Below are positions 1-8,779 of a stretch of DNA of 64,000 nt, piece after piece. Numbering within the stretch: the first letter of the stretch is position 1; every line of letters starts with the position of its first letter. The stretch covers positions 114,839-178,838 of the forward strand of contig NZ_AUIK01000027.1 in NCBI RefSeq assembly GCF_000423665.1, in the 5' to 3' direction. Both the position numbers and the translations under genes were made by a program. Source of the DNA: Solirubrobacter soli DSM 22325. GTDB lineage: Bacteria; Actinomycetota; Thermoleophilia; Solirubrobacterales; Solirubrobacteraceae. The notes below the pieces were generated by a model. The model was not told the DNA's origin. It worked only from the letters and a program-made list of their open reading frames with translations, and searched no databases.

Positions 1-1403
1 AGCCAATGGACGATCTTGCCCACCCGCTCGTCGTCCTGCGCGATGCGCCGATCGACCAACGGCAGGAGAGTTACGAGCCGGTACTGGTACTCGCTGACGG
101 TGCCGGTGGTCGGTGAGATCTTGCGGATCGTGCGGGTCGCGATCTCACGGATCTGGTCCTCCCACACGCGGTCCTGCTCGAGACCGCCGTTGTCGAGGAT
201 CTCGTCGACGGCCTCCTCGAACTGCTGTGCGCGCACAGCGCGGGCGGCGTCGTCCGCCTGCTCGACCGACTGGCGCATGACGTCATCTCGCAGGTGTTCG
301 AGGAGCAGGCGGACGTTGGTGAACGCCGGCAGGAGCAACGCGTTCCAACTCGCGATTGACGACTCCGTGATCGGCGCGTGGTGGCTGAGGAGCAGGTCGT
401 GACCACCGTCTTCCCGCTCCCGCAGAAGGAGCAGCAAGTTGTACGGAAGTCGTCGTGCGACCGGCAGATCGGGCAGGCCCCCTTCCGCATCGCTCAGTGG
501 TACGTAGCCGGAAGACGTCCACGTGCGCTCGACGTGCTCGGCAAACCCGTCGGCGCCGGTTGGTGCGTCGTTGAGCAAGCGCCCGACCGCCGTCCGCAGG
601 CGCCGCTCTGCGCTCGTGATCCGAGATGCCGAGATCAGCGGGCGGAGCACCTGAGCCGTCGGCGCACCCGCATGGTCTGACCCAAGGTCGTAGCGGAACG
701 CGATCTCAGCCTCGCCCTTCCACAGGTTCAGGCGCACGCGCGCCATTCCGGGCGTCCCCTCCCCGGCCCGGAACGTCGGGGCGGAGATCAACGAGATCGG
801 CGCCGCGTCCCGACCGGGGCGAAGCATGTCGGTGCCTGCGATCGCGACGATGTCCCTGCGCTGGGCGTGCCGATGGACGACCAACGCCATCCGCAGGTTG
901 CGGCACTGCTCGATCATCGCCTCAGCATCCGGATCGGCCGACAGCAGGTCGGCGTTGGTCACGCCGATCACGTGCACTGGAGTCGTACGTCCGATCGTGG
1001 TAGCAAGCTCGCGTACCTGCGCGCCGGGGTCAGTCTGCCCCTGCGACGCGGCGTCGAGTCCGATCAAGGCGATCACGGCCGCGGGGTCGAGCGCCGTCGA
1101 CTGCCGGACACCGAACACGGACGCGCCTGCGGGGGGAGTGCAGAACAGCCGCCCGCTCGCGCTCTCGGTCGCGAACCGACGCAGTCCGGCGTTCCGATCC
1201 ACCGCGTCAGGTCCGACCGCGACGAGCACGTCGGCATCCGACTCGAACGGCCTCCGAAGAAACCACGACCGTTGGACCAGCCGGACCTCGGCGGCCGCGG
1301 AATCGCTCTCGTCCGCTCTTATCTCACCGGTCGGCTCGCTGAGGACGTCGATCGTGAACCACGGCCGCGTCACGTCCCGGTCGACCCAGACGATCTCGGT
1401 CAC
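1..1403 (-). CDS. Unrecognised large protein, third gene of the TS-like operon (5' part; runs off left edge)
   Basis: The reverse strand is open from a GTG at 1403 to the window edge: 467 complete codons with no stop. An in-frame TGA lies four codons upstream (1415-1413), so this GTG is the first possible start. It comes one base after the TGA of the ParB-like gene, so the two are almost certainly co-transcribed. I do not recognise the family. The N-terminal half is mixed alpha/beta with hydrophobic strands. Around residues 320-345 there is a leucine-rich stretch (YNLLLLLRERED, then LLLSHHAP), followed by a helical, acidic segment (residues ~360-420). No signal peptide, membrane segment or nucleotide-binding loop is visible. 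The gene is real by frame length, codon pattern and operon position; its function is unknown. Confidence 0.75.
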   Translation of the reverse strand, partial: MTEIVWVDRDVTRPWFTIDVLSEPTGEIRADESDSAAAEVRLVQRSWFLRRPFESDADVLVAVGPDAVDRNAGLRRFATESASGRLFCTPPAGASVFGVRQSTALDPAAVIALIGLDAASQGQTDPGAQVRELATTIGRTTPVHVIGVTNADLLSADPDAEAMIEQCRNLRMALVVHRHAQRRDIVAIAGTDMLRPGRDAAPISLISAPTFRAGEGTPGMARVRLNLWKGEAEIAFRYDLGSDHAGAPTAQVLRPLISASRITSAERRLRTAVGRLLNDAPTGADGFAEHVERTWTSSGYVPLSDAEGGLPDLPVARRLPYNLLLLLREREDGGHDLLLSHHAPITESSIASWNALLLPAFTNVRLLLEHLRDDVMRQSVEQADDAARAVRAQQFEEAVDEILDNGGLEQDRVWEDQIREIATRTIRKISPTTGTVSEYQYRLVTLLPLVDRRIAQDDERVGKIVHW

Positions 1404-1404
1404 G

Positions 1405-1980
1405 TCAGGCCGTCAGGAAGCTCGGGTTGGAGTCCTTGCGCTCCTTCTGCACTCCCGGGAAGACGGCGTTGAAGTCGCGGAAGAGCGCCTTGTAGTTGCC
1501 GGGGATCCGGTACTCCTTCTTCTGGAAGAGGTCCGGGAGCTCCTCCATCTCGGTCACGCCGGCCCAGCCGTCCGGGAGGGCGAGGGCGTAGTACGGGTGT
1601 GAAGCGCCGTCGACGGTTACGACGTTGATGGGCGAGCCCGCGAGCTTGGCCGCGTAGACGCGGTGGATGCCGTCATTGATCAGCCAGACGTCGCGGCCGT
1701 CGGGCTCCGTGGAGCGCTCGACGACCGGTGGCAGCAGAGGGATGCCGTCCAGGTACACGCCACCGTCGAGGGAGAAGACGTCGACCGCCTCGGAGAGCTT
1801 GAGGATGCGGCGGACGGTCGGCATCAGCACGTAGCGCTGGGCGGGCGTCAGGTCATCGGGGTCGAACGTCTGCACCTGCAGCGTGGCGTGCTCGTAGACC
1901 CGCGCGCCGTCGAAGCCCACGAGGCGGGTCTCGCGCAGGCGGGCGAGGAGTTCCTCAGTGTTGATCGGTTCGACGTGCAC
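1405..1980 (-). CDS. ParB/sulfiredoxin-like domain protein
   Basis: 191 aa from a GTG at 1980, overlapping the end of the upstream TS-like gene by 26 bp. Residues ~98-125 carry the ParB/Srx-type signature: a strand, then NDGIHRVYAAKLAG, then a strand. This matches the DGxHRxxAA pattern that in ParB-like proteins builds the nucleotide-binding or hydrolysing site. The rest is not recognised. There is no DNA-binding helix-turn-helix like that of chromosomal ParB, so it is not a partition protein. Its position between the TS-like gene and a third unknown gene, with overlaps or one-base spacing, says the three act together. The ParB-like assignment comes from reading the motif; its role, perhaps nucleotide or base chemistry, is inference. 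Confidence 0.7.
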   Translation of the reverse strand: MHVEPINTEELLARLRETRLVGFDGARVYEHATLQVQTFDPDDLTPAQRYVLMPTVRRILKLSEAVDVFSLDGGVYLDGIPLLPPVVERSTEPDGRDVWLINDGIHRVYAAKLAGSPINVVTVDGASHPYYALALPDGWAGVTEMEELPDLFQKKEYRIPGNYKALFRDFNAVFPGVQKERKDSNPSFLTA

Positions 1981-3412
1981 GCAGCAGCTGTTCCTTGGCG
2001 GCGAGCTCGCGGCCGAGCCAGAGACCGTGGGACGGGAGGCTCACGGCCATGTCGGCGGCGATCGCGTGGGCGATCCTATCGGCCCGATCGGACCGGTACT
2101 GCTTGATCAGGGCGCCTTCGAAGCGGTGCTCGGCGAGGATCTCGTCGCCGTCGAGCGACACCACGAAGTAGCCGTTCGGGTCCTCGTCCAACCCGCCTCG
2201 CGGGCGGCCGACGCGGGCGGCCGCGGCGGGGTAGCGGTCCGAGGCGGGATCGGCGCCGAGCGAGTGGCTGATCACGGTGATCGGGCCGATCGGCATCTCG
2301 ACCGCGGCGGCGACGTGGCGCTGGATCGCCAGCAGCCCGTAGACGTTCAGCAGCCAGGCGGTCAGCAGGTTGTGGGCGCGATAGGTGGCGGTCAGCGTCA
2401 GGGCGCCCTGCGAGCGGCGGAAGAAGAGCGTGACCAGGCACGGGTTGCTGTGATCGCCGGGCAGGTCGTACGGGGTGTCCCAGAGCGAGATGTAGGCGTC
2501 GCGGGACTCCTCATTCGCACGCAGGCGCTCGATCGCCACGTCGAGCGTGTCCAGCCCGAAGTGCTCGCCGAGCCGGTTGCCGTAGGTGTAGTCGGCGCCG
2601 GCGAGGTCGGGGTCGAACATCCGGCGCTGGTAGGCGTGCAGCGCACCGAGATCGAAGCCGCGCTCCCGGAGCGCCTGCTCGTCGTCCTCGCGCGGCGCGG
2701 TGATCACGACCTTGGCGTTGAGCAGCTCCAGCCGGCCGCCCTTGACCGCGACGGGATGGCCGAAGCGCAGCGTCCGCTCGACGAGCTCGTCCCAGGCCTC
2801 GACGGGTGTGCGGCGGATCACCTGGTGGCCGGCGACCTCGGAGGGCGCGAACGCGTAGTCGTCGGGCAGCGCCGGGGGGATCTCGACCCGCACCCGCTCC
2901 TCGTCGCCGTCCGCGACCTGCAGCTCCGCCAGCGTGGCGAGCAGCGTCTCCTCCAGTCCGGGCGTCGAGAGCTTGCCGAGCCACCGGAAGCTCAGGCGCC
3001 GGCGCAGCCGCTCGGCGTCGAAGCCCTCGGTGACCGGGAACGTGCGCGACGTGCCGACCACCCGCCGCAGGGGCGCACCGAGCAGCTCGGTCTCCTCCAG
3101 CCCGTCCCGCAGGAACGCGTCGATCTCGTCGCACGTCGGGAGGTCGAGATCGGCGCCCAACGCGATCAGATGACGCACCTGCGGGTTGTAGAGCAGGTTG
3201 CAGAACATCGCGAACATGCCGTCGCCGTAGAGGTTGGCGGCGACGGCGATGCGGCTGCGGGCGGGATCGAGCACCTCGGACGGCAGCTTGCGCTCGACGG
3301 TGCGCCACGGCGACCAGAGGGTGATCAGCCCGACGTCGCCGTGCGGGTTGATCACCCGCAGGCGATCAGCGTGATACAGCGCGACGAAGGGCTTAGTTGC
3401 CGTTGACGGCAT
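1955..3412 (-). CDS. Thymidylate-synthase-like protein with N-terminal MtrA/DUF4346-like domain
   Basis: 485 aa, starting inside the last 20 bp of hflX. The C-terminal part (~275-385) reads like the thymidylate synthase core. It has YGNRL at 277-281, a PC motif with the candidate nucleophile Cys325, Arg345 twenty residues later, and Asn356 eleven further on, the same spacing as Cys146, Arg166 and Asn177 of E. coli ThyA. The residue matching ThyA Asp169 is Asn348. A His383 sits near the expected HxY. The N-terminal ~110 residues (DVGLITLWSP; NLYGDGMFAMF; NPQVRHLIALGADL) resemble the MtrA/DUF4346 fold, which also occurs next to TS domains. Known TS enzymes methylate or hydroxymethylate pyrimidine nucleotides. 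Whether this one acts on dUMP, dCMP or something else cannot be told. Housekeeping ThyA is normally ~265 aa, so this is a different branch. Confidence 0.7.
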   Translation of the reverse strand: MPSTATKPFVALYHADRLRVINPHGDVGLITLWSPWRTVERKLPSEVLDPARSRIAVAANLYGDGMFAMFCNLLYNPQVRHLIALGADLDLPTCDEIDAFLRDGLEETELLGAPLRRVVGTSRTFPVTEGFDAERLRRRLSFRWLGKLSTPGLEETLLATLAELQVADGDEERVRVEIPPALPDDYAFAPSEVAGHQVIRRTPVEAWDELVERTLRFGHPVAVKGGRLELLNAKVVITAPREDDEQALRERGFDLGALHAYQRRMFDPDLAGADYTYGNRLGEHFGLDTLDVAIERLRANEESRDAYISLWDTPYDLPGDHSNPCLVTLFFRRSQGALTLTATYRAHNLLTAWLLNVYGLLAIQRHVAAAVEMPIGPITVISHSLGADPASDRYPAAAARVGRPRGGLDEDPNGYFVVSLDGDEILAEHRFEGALIKQYRSDRADRIAHAIAADMAVSLPSHGLWLGRELAAKEQLLRARRTDQH

Positions 3413-4664
3413 AGCGGCCGTAGCGCTCGGCGACGACCGTTGGGATGCGGGCGGTGATGCGGACGCCGTCCGGGGTGTCCTCGCGCTCCATCTCGCCCGC
3501 GAGGTGGTGGAGCTCGTTGATCAGCCCGCCCTGGGAGAACGGGACGAGCAGCTCGACGTCCGAGAGGGTCTTCTCGAACTCGGCCACGATCCGCTCGCGC
3601 AGGTCCTCCAGCCCTTCGCCGGTGACCGCGGAGACGAGCGCGGCGTCGGGGTGGCGGAAGCTCAGCTCGCGGCGGCGCTCGTCGTCGAGGATGTCGGCTT
3701 TGTTGAGGACGAGCATCCGGGGACTCGAGCCCGCGTCGATCTCCTCCAGCACGTCCTCCACGGCCCGTGTCATGGCGACGAGCTCCTCCTCGTCGGCGGA
3801 GGCGTCGACGACGTGCAGCACGAGGTCGGCGAGCTTGGTCTCCTCCAGCGTCGCCGCGAACGCGTCCACGAGCTGATGCGGCAGCTTGCGGATGAAGCCG
3901 ACGGTGTCGGTCATCAGGAACGTGCGGCCGTGGAGCAGGAGCGTGCGGGTCGTCGGGTCCAACGTGTGGAACAGGCGGTCGCGGACGCCGACCTCTGAGC
4001 CGGTGAGCGCGTTGAGCAGCGTCGACTTGCCGGCGTTGGTGTAGCCCGCGAGCGCGACGTTGGGCAGGTGCGCCCGCTCACGCTCGGCGCGCTGGGTCGC
4101 GCGGGTGGACTTGACCTGCTCGAGCCGGCGGCGCAGGACCGTGATGCGGTCGCGCGCCAGGCGGCGGTCGGTCTCGATCTGCGACTCGCCGGGGCCGCGG
4201 GTGCCGATGCCGCCCACGCCGCGGCCGGCGCCGAGACGCTCCAAGTGCGTCCACAGGCCGCGCATGCGGGCCATGTTGTATTCGAGCTGGGCCAGCTCGA
4301 CCTGCATCTTGCCCTCGGCCGTGTGGGCGTGGCCGGCGAAGATGTCGAGGATCACCGCGGTGCGGTCGAGCACCGGGACGTCGAGCGCGGCCTCGAGGTT
4401 GCGCTGCTGGCGCGGGGTCAGCTCGTCGTCGGCGACGACGAGGTTCGCGTCGGCAGGTTTGAGGAGCGCCTTGAGCTCCTCGACCTTGCCCGAGCCGAGG
4501 TAGTGGTTCGGATGCGGCTTGTCGAGCTTCTGGCTGAGCGCGCCGACGGTCGCCACACCGGCGGTGCGCAGCAGCTCCTTGAGCTCCGCGAGGTCTTCAT
4601 GTTCCTGCGTGGCCGCGATGCAATACGCGCGCTGCCTGGCGCGGCCATTTCCCGATTGTTCCAA
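3393..4664 (-). CDS. hflX: Ribosome-associated GTPase HflX
   Basis: 423 aa. HflX is a translational GTPase-like ATP/GTP hydrolase that binds the 50S subunit and splits stalled ribosomes under stress. The family-specific N-terminal domain is followed by the glycine-rich linker GGIGTRGPGESQIE (151-164), then the G domain: G1 GYTNAGKST (207-215), G3 DTVGF and G4 NKAD. The chosen start is a TTG at 4664, eight bases after a minus-strand TAGAAT that would give a leaderless transcript. The divergent dapE starts 27 bp away. The 3' end overlaps the TS-like gene by 20 bp, so the unknown operon is probably read through from hflX. Confidence 0.95.
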   Translation of the reverse strand: MEQSGNGRARQRAYCIAATQEHEDLAELKELLRTAGVATVGALSQKLDKPHPNHYLGSGKVEELKALLKPADANLVVADDELTPRQQRNLEAALDVPVLDRTAVILDIFAGHAHTAEGKMQVELAQLEYNMARMRGLWTHLERLGAGRGVGGIGTRGPGESQIETDRRLARDRITVLRRRLEQVKSTRATQRAERERAHLPNVALAGYTNAGKSTLLNALTGSEVGVRDRLFHTLDPTTRTLLLHGRTFLMTDTVGFIRKLPHQLVDAFAATLEETKLADLVLHVVDASADEEELVAMTRAVEDVLEEIDAGSSPRMLVLNKADILDDERRRELSFRHPDAALVSAVTGEGLEDLRERIVAEFEKTLSDVELLVPFSQGGLINELHHLAGEMEREDTPDGVRITARIPTVVAERYGRYAVNGN

Positions 4665-4690
4665 GGCTGATCATTCTAGAGTCTGGTCCC
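4665..4690. promoter_or_regulatory. Overlapping divergent promoters for hflX and dapE, both apparently leaderless
   Basis: The 26 bp between the two starts contain a TCTAGA palindrome. On the plus strand it gives a -10-like TAGAGT (4677-4682), exactly 8 nt before the dapE GTG. On the minus strand it gives TAGAAT (4678-4673), exactly 8 nt before the hflX TTG. There is no room for a Shine-Dalgarno on either side. This arrangement fits leaderless transcripts, common in actinobacteria, and predicts that the two promoters exclude each other. Confidence 0.5.
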
Positions 4691-5722
4691 GTGCCCGTCG
4701 CGGAGCGCCTCGCGGCGCGGACCCTGGAACTGATCGACATCCCGAGCGAGTCGTACGGGGAGGCCGCGGTCGCCGCGCACGTCGCCGACGTCCTGCGCGC
4801 CGGCGGGGCCGAGGTGCGCGACCTGGGCGATTCCTGCGTGCTCGCGCAGCCTCCGGGCACGTCGCCGCGCGTGCTGCTCGCGGGCCACCTGGACACGGTC
4901 CCGGCGCAGGACAACATCCCCGGCCGACTGGATTCGAACCGCGTTCACGGGCTCGGCGCGTCCGACATGAAGGGCGCGTGCGCGGTGATGCTCGAGCTGG
5001 TGCTCGCGGGCGCGCCGTACGCCGCGCTGTTCTTCCCGCGCGAGGAGCTGCCGTCCACCGAGTCCTCGTTGACGCCGCTGCTGGAGCGCGTCTCCTTCGA
5101 CTACGACTTCGTCGTCGTGATGGAGCCGACCGACAACGAGCTGCACGCGGGCTGCGTCGGCAACATCAACGCGACCTGGGAGTTCCGCGGGCGCTCCGGC
5201 CACTCCGCCCGCCCCTGGCAGGCCGAGAACGCGATCACCGCCGCCGCGCTCGGCATCGCCACGCTCGCCAGCTCGCCGATCCAGCCCGTGTCCTTCGAGG
5301 GGCTGACGTTCTTCGAGGTCGCGTCGGTGACGAAGGTCAACGGCGGCATCGCGATGAACGTGATCCCGGAGAGCTGCACCGCGCACGTCAACTTCCGCTA
5401 CGCCCCCGGACGCACCCCGGATGAGGCGGAGGCGCGCCTGCACGAGCTCACGGGCGGCCTCGGCGAGCTGACGGTCACGGGCAACTCGGGCTCGGGCGCC
5501 GTCGCCGCCGGGCACCCGCTGGCGCGCAAGCTGATCGAGACCGGCTCGCTGCACGTCGCGCCGAAGCAGGCGTGGACGCCGGTGGCGGAGTTCGCCGCGG
5601 CCGGCTTTCCCGCCGTCAACTTCGGCCCGGGCGCGACGGCGCGGGCCCATCGGCGCGACGAGTCGATCGAGATCGCCGCGCTGCTGCGCTCCTACGAGGT
5701 CCTGGAGGCCTTCGCTTCATGA
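4691..5722 (+). CDS. dapE: Succinyl-diaminopimelate desuccinylase DapE
   Basis: 343 aa, M20 zinc peptidase family. It hydrolyses N-succinyl-LL-DAP to LL-DAP and succinate in lysine and peptidoglycan synthesis. Metal and catalytic residues are visible: GHLDTVP (His66, Asp68), the bridging Asp92 in SDMKG, the Glu-Glu pair 118-119, and Glu145 in MEPTDN. The dimerisation domain, inserted around 155-270, contains the RSGHSARPW segment. The start is the GTG at 4691. The 3' end overlaps dapC by 4 nt (ATGA), so the two consecutive enzymes of the succinylase branch are translationally coupled. Confidence 0.93.
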   Translation: MPVAERLAARTLELIDIPSESYGEAAVAAHVADVLRAGGAEVRDLGDSCVLAQPPGTSPRVLLAGHLDTVPAQDNIPGRLDSNRVHGLGASDMKGACAVMLELVLAGAPYAALFFPREELPSTESSLTPLLERVSFDYDFVVVMEPTDNELHAGCVGNINATWEFRGRSGHSARPWQAENAITAAALGIATLASSPIQPVSFEGLTFFEVASVTKVNGGIAMNVIPESCTAHVNFRYAPGRTPDEAEARLHELTGGLGELTVTGNSGSGAVAAGHPLARKLIETGSLHVAPKQAWTPVAEFAAAGFPAVNFGPGATARAHRRDESIEIAALLRSYEVLEAFAS

Positions 5723-6840
5723 CCGTCCGTCTGAACCCCGTTCTGGCCGGCCTCGCGAAGTACCCGTTCACTCGGCTCGACGAGGCCAAGGCGCGACTGC
5801 GCGCCGCGGGGGTCGAGCTGCTGGACTTCGGGGTCGGCGAGCCGCGCGAGGAGACGCCCGCGTTCATCCGCGAGGCCTTCGCGGCGGCGATCACGCCGCT
5901 GGCGCCCTACCCGCTCGCGGTCGGCCTGCCGGAGCTGCGCGTGGCGATCGCGGACTGGGCCGCTCGCCGGTTCGGCGCGACGCTCGACCCGGACACCGAC
6001 GTGATCCCGACGCTCGGCTCCAAGGAGGCGGTGTTCGCGCTCGCGAACGTCTTCGACGGCGAGGTCGTGGCCGTGCCGACGCCGTCCTACCCGGTCTACG
6101 ACCGCGGTGCCGCCTTCGCGGGCAAGCGGGTGCTCGAGCTGCCGCTGACCGAGTCAGGCGGCTGGCTGCCGGACCTCGAGAGCGTCGACTGGACCGGGGT
6201 CGGCGTGCTCTGGCTCAACTATCCGAACAACCCGACCGGTGCCCGCGCGCCGCTCGCGTTCTACGAGCGAGCCGCCGAACTGGCGCGCGAGCACGGCTTC
6301 GTGCTCGCGTCGGACGAGGCGTACTCCGAGCTCTACTTCGCGGGCGAGCCGCCGGTCAGCGCGCTGCAGGTGCGCGACCGCTCGCACGTCGCGGTCTTCA
6401 ACACGCTGTCGAAGCGCTCGTCGATGCCGGGCTACCGCTCCGGGTTCGTCGCCGGCGACCCCGAGATCGTCGCCGCGCTGAAGAAGTACCGGCCGAACGT
6501 CGGCGTGGCGCCGCTGGAGGTCGTCCAGCGCGCGGCGATCGCGGCATGGGGCGACGAGGCGCACGTCGCCGAGGTGCGCGACCGCTACCGGGCCAAGCGC
6601 GAGGCGCTCCTCCCCACGCTCGAGGCGATCGGGCTGCGCGACGCGGGCGGCGACGCGACGTTCTTCCTCTGGATGGACGCGGGCGATCGGGCCGACGCGC
6701 TCGCCGCGCGCTGGTTGGAGGCGGGCGTGGTCGTGGCGCCCGGATCGTTCTTCGGTGCGCCGAACTACCTGCGCATCGCGCTCGTGCCGACGCCGGAGGC
6801 GTGCGCGCGGGCGGCCGCGATCATCCGCGACCTTGCCTGA
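5719..6840 (+). CDS. dapC: Succinyldiaminopimelate aminotransferase DapC
   Basis: 373 aa from the ATG at 5719, which overlaps the dapE stop. It is a class I/II PLP-dependent aminotransferase making N-succinyl-LL-DAP from the keto precursor. It shows GVGEPREETP at the N terminus, the substrate and cofactor segment NYPNNPTG, DEAYSELYF, and the Schiff-base lysine in NTLSKRSSMPGYRSG. In-frame codons upstream of 5719 extend into dapE and are not used. Sitting directly after dapE, it is the actinobacterial DapC type. A general aromatic or aspartate aminotransferase is less likely given the operon. Confidence 0.88.
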   Translation: MTVRLNPVLAGLAKYPFTRLDEAKARLRAAGVELLDFGVGEPREETPAFIREAFAAAITPLAPYPLAVGLPELRVAIADWAARRFGATLDPDTDVIPTLGSKEAVFALANVFDGEVVAVPTPSYPVYDRGAAFAGKRVLELPLTESGGWLPDLESVDWTGVGVLWLNYPNNPTGARAPLAFYERAAELAREHGFVLASDEAYSELYFAGEPPVSALQVRDRSHVAVFNTLSKRSSMPGYRSGFVAGDPEIVAALKKYRPNVGVAPLEVVQRAAIAAWGDEAHVAEVRDRYRAKREALLPTLEAIGLRDAGGDATFFLWMDAGDRADALAARWLEAGVVVAPGSFFGAPNYLRIALVPTPEACARAAAIIRDLA

Positions 6841-7564
6841 GGAGCTGTATCGGGACCGCGGGCGAGCCGAGTCGTTCGGGTCGATCGCCAGGCTCTATGA
6901 CCGCTATCGCCCGGCGCCGGCGCCCGAGTTCATCGCCGAGCTGCTCGCGCTGCGGCCGGCGAAGGTGCTCGACATCGGCTGCGGGACGGGCAAGGTCGCG
7001 CGAGCGCTCACCGGGCTGGACGTCCTCGGTGTCGAGCTCGACGAGCGGATGGCTTCAATCGCCCGCGAGCACGGCGTCGACGTCGAGGTCTCGGCGTTCG
7101 AGACCTGGGACGACCGCGGCCGGACCTTCGACCTGATCACCTGCGGCGACGCCTGGCACTGGATCGACCCGGCCCGCGGCTGGCGCAAGATCGGCCGCGT
7201 GCTGCGGCCTGGTGGGACGGTCGCGCGGTTCTGGAACCACAACGAGATCGCCGAGCCGGTGCGGACGGCGCTGCGCGAAGTCTTCGAACGCGTGATCCCC
7301 GAGATCGATCATTCCGGCGGCAAGCGACACGGCGCGCCGGGCGACGACCCGCGCGTCGACCACCGCTCCTACCCCTGGGAGCGCACCTACACCGCCGACG
7401 AGTGGGTCGCGCTGATCTCCACCTACAGCGTCAACCAGACGCTGGAGCCCAGCCGGTTGGCCGAGCTCCAGCGTGGCCTGCACGACGCGATCACCGCCCA
7501 CGGCGGGACCGTCGTCGTGCACGGCGCGACCGACGTCAGCTGGTCGCGGGCCGCACCGCACTGA
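6833..7564 (+). CDS. Class I SAM-dependent methyltransferase
   Basis: 243 aa from the TTG at 6833 (LPEELYRDRGRAESF), overlapping dapC by 8 nt. The earlier ATG would give an arginine-rich, unnatural N terminus. The Rossmann motif I is VLDIGCGTGKVARAL, followed by GVELDERM (motif II) and an aromatic GDAWHWIDP segment. This is typical of the Methyltransf_11 family that acts on small molecules or unknown substrates. It is co-transcribed with dapE-dapC, but nothing indicates a role in lysine synthesis. The 3' end overlaps the convergent MFS gene by 29 bp. Confidence 0.85.
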   Translation: MPEELYRDRGRAESFGSIARLYDRYRPAPAPEFIAELLALRPAKVLDIGCGTGKVARALTGLDVLGVELDERMASIAREHGVDVEVSAFETWDDRGRTFDLITCGDAWHWIDPARGWRKIGRVLRPGGTVARFWNHNEIAEPVRTALREVFERVIPEIDHSGGKRHGAPGDDPRVDHRSYPWERTYTADEWVALISTYSVNQTLEPSRLAELQRGLHDAITAHGGTVVVHGATDVSWSRAAPH

Positions 7565-8753
7565 ACGGCCGGAGCATCGCCGCCAGGCCGGCCACGAGGG
7601 CGGCGCCGAGGACCGCGGCGAAGATCAGCAGCGCGACGCGCGGCTCGACGTGCTGGGTGAGGACGCCGAGGCCGACGACCGGCACCGCGAGCCCGATGTA
7701 GCCGGCGAGGAACAGGCCCGCGAGCGCCTCGGCGCGGCGGGCGGGCTCGGCGACGGCGATGACGGTGCCGACGGCGCCCTTGAAGACGCTGCCGGCGCCG
7801 GCGCCGAACGCGACGCCGCCGATCAGGAACAGCGCGAGGCTCGGGGTCGGCAGCCACAGGGCGAGCACGACGAGCGCCAGGCCGGCGAGGGTCACGACGG
7901 TGCCGTTGGCGACGAGCTCGCGACGCGGGCGGCGCGCCAGCGCGACCTGCACGACGGCCGCGGAGGCGAACACGATGAACGCGGCCGCGCCGGCGAGCGC
8001 CTTCGACGGGTGGTGCAGCGACTGCGCCAGGAACGTGGGCGCCAGCGAGGTGAACAGGCCGAACGCGGCGAAGCCGACGGCGGCGCCGAGCGCGGCCCCG
8101 AAGTACTCGCCGCGGGCGGACGCGGGGACCGACACGCGCTGCGGGCGGTAGGCGGGACGCGGCGTCGGGGCGCTGCGCGTCTCCGGCGTGGCTGCGACGA
8201 CCGCCATCGCGAGCAGCAGCGCGGCGAGGCCGACGACGTACGGGACGGTCAGCGGGCTGTCGACCCACTGGGCGAGGACGCCGGCGACCAGCGCGCCGGT
8301 GCCGATGCCGCCGATGTTGGCCGCGACGCCGACGATCTCGGCGCGACGCGCGTTCGCGTCCGGGCGGGCGCCGGCGTGCAGCTCGGCGATCCAGGCGGTC
8401 GCGGTCGCGGTGACGGCGCCGACGGCGAGGCCGTTGAGCACGCGGGCGACGAGCAGCCCGGGCAGGTCGCGCCAGACGACGAAGGAGACGGCGGTGACCG
8501 CCGCTAAGGCCAGACCCGGGAGCAGTACGCGCTTGCGTCCATAGACGTCGGAGAGGTGGCCGACGAGGAACAGGGAGATCGTCACGCCGACGGCGTAGGC
8601 GGCGAAGACGGCGGTGATCGTGAGCGCTCCGAAGCCGTCGCGCGCGGCATACAAGCCGTACAGCGGCGTGGGGAATGCGGAGTACGCCATCACGACCATC
8701 AACGCGAACGCGATCGCCCAGAACCCGCGGTCGTGGTTGAGGAGCTTGGTCAT
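7536..8753 (-). CDS. MFS transporter (drug or metabolite efflux type)
   Basis: 405 aa from the ATG at 8753 (MTKLLNHDRGFW). About 12 hydrophobic segments are visible. The conserved cytoplasmic loop after TM2 is present as GHLSDVYGRKRVLLPG, matching GxLxDrxGrkr. The ORF can be extended upstream, but that part is low-complexity and lies inside the divergent regulator. It faces a LysR gene across 78 bp, the usual layout of a regulator controlling its neighbouring transporter. Substrate unknown. Confidence 0.88.
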   Translation of the reverse strand: MTKLLNHDRGFWAIAFALMVVMAYSAFPTPLYGLYAARDGFGALTITAVFAAYAVGVTISLFLVGHLSDVYGRKRVLLPGLALAAVTAVSFVVWRDLPGLLVARVLNGLAVGAVTATATAWIAELHAGARPDANARRAEIVGVAANIGGIGTGALVAGVLAQWVDSPLTVPYVVGLAALLLAMAVVAATPETRSAPTPRPAYRPQRVSVPASARGEYFGAALGAAVGFAAFGLFTSLAPTFLAQSLHHPSKALAGAAAFIVFASAAVVQVALARRPRRELVANGTVVTLAGLALVVLALWLPTPSLALFLIGGVAFGAGAGSVFKGAVGTVIAVAEPARRAEALAGLFLAGYIGLAVPVVGLGVLTQHVEPRVALLIFAAVLGAALVAGLAAMLRPFSAVRPATS

Positions 8754-8779
8754 GACACCACTATTGCTCACGCAACCAT

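Noticed and set aside
1958..3406. 482-codon plus-strand open frame antisense to the TS-like gene
   Set aside because: It is a GC-driven shadow frame; the sequence is Arg/Val/Gly/Glu-rich without domain motifs, whereas the minus strand carries the TS motifs.
4930..4940. GGTTCGAATCC-like tRNA T-loop sequence (reverse strand)
   Set aside because: It lies in the middle of dapE, encoding conserved LDSNRVHG. No acceptor or anticodon arms surround it.
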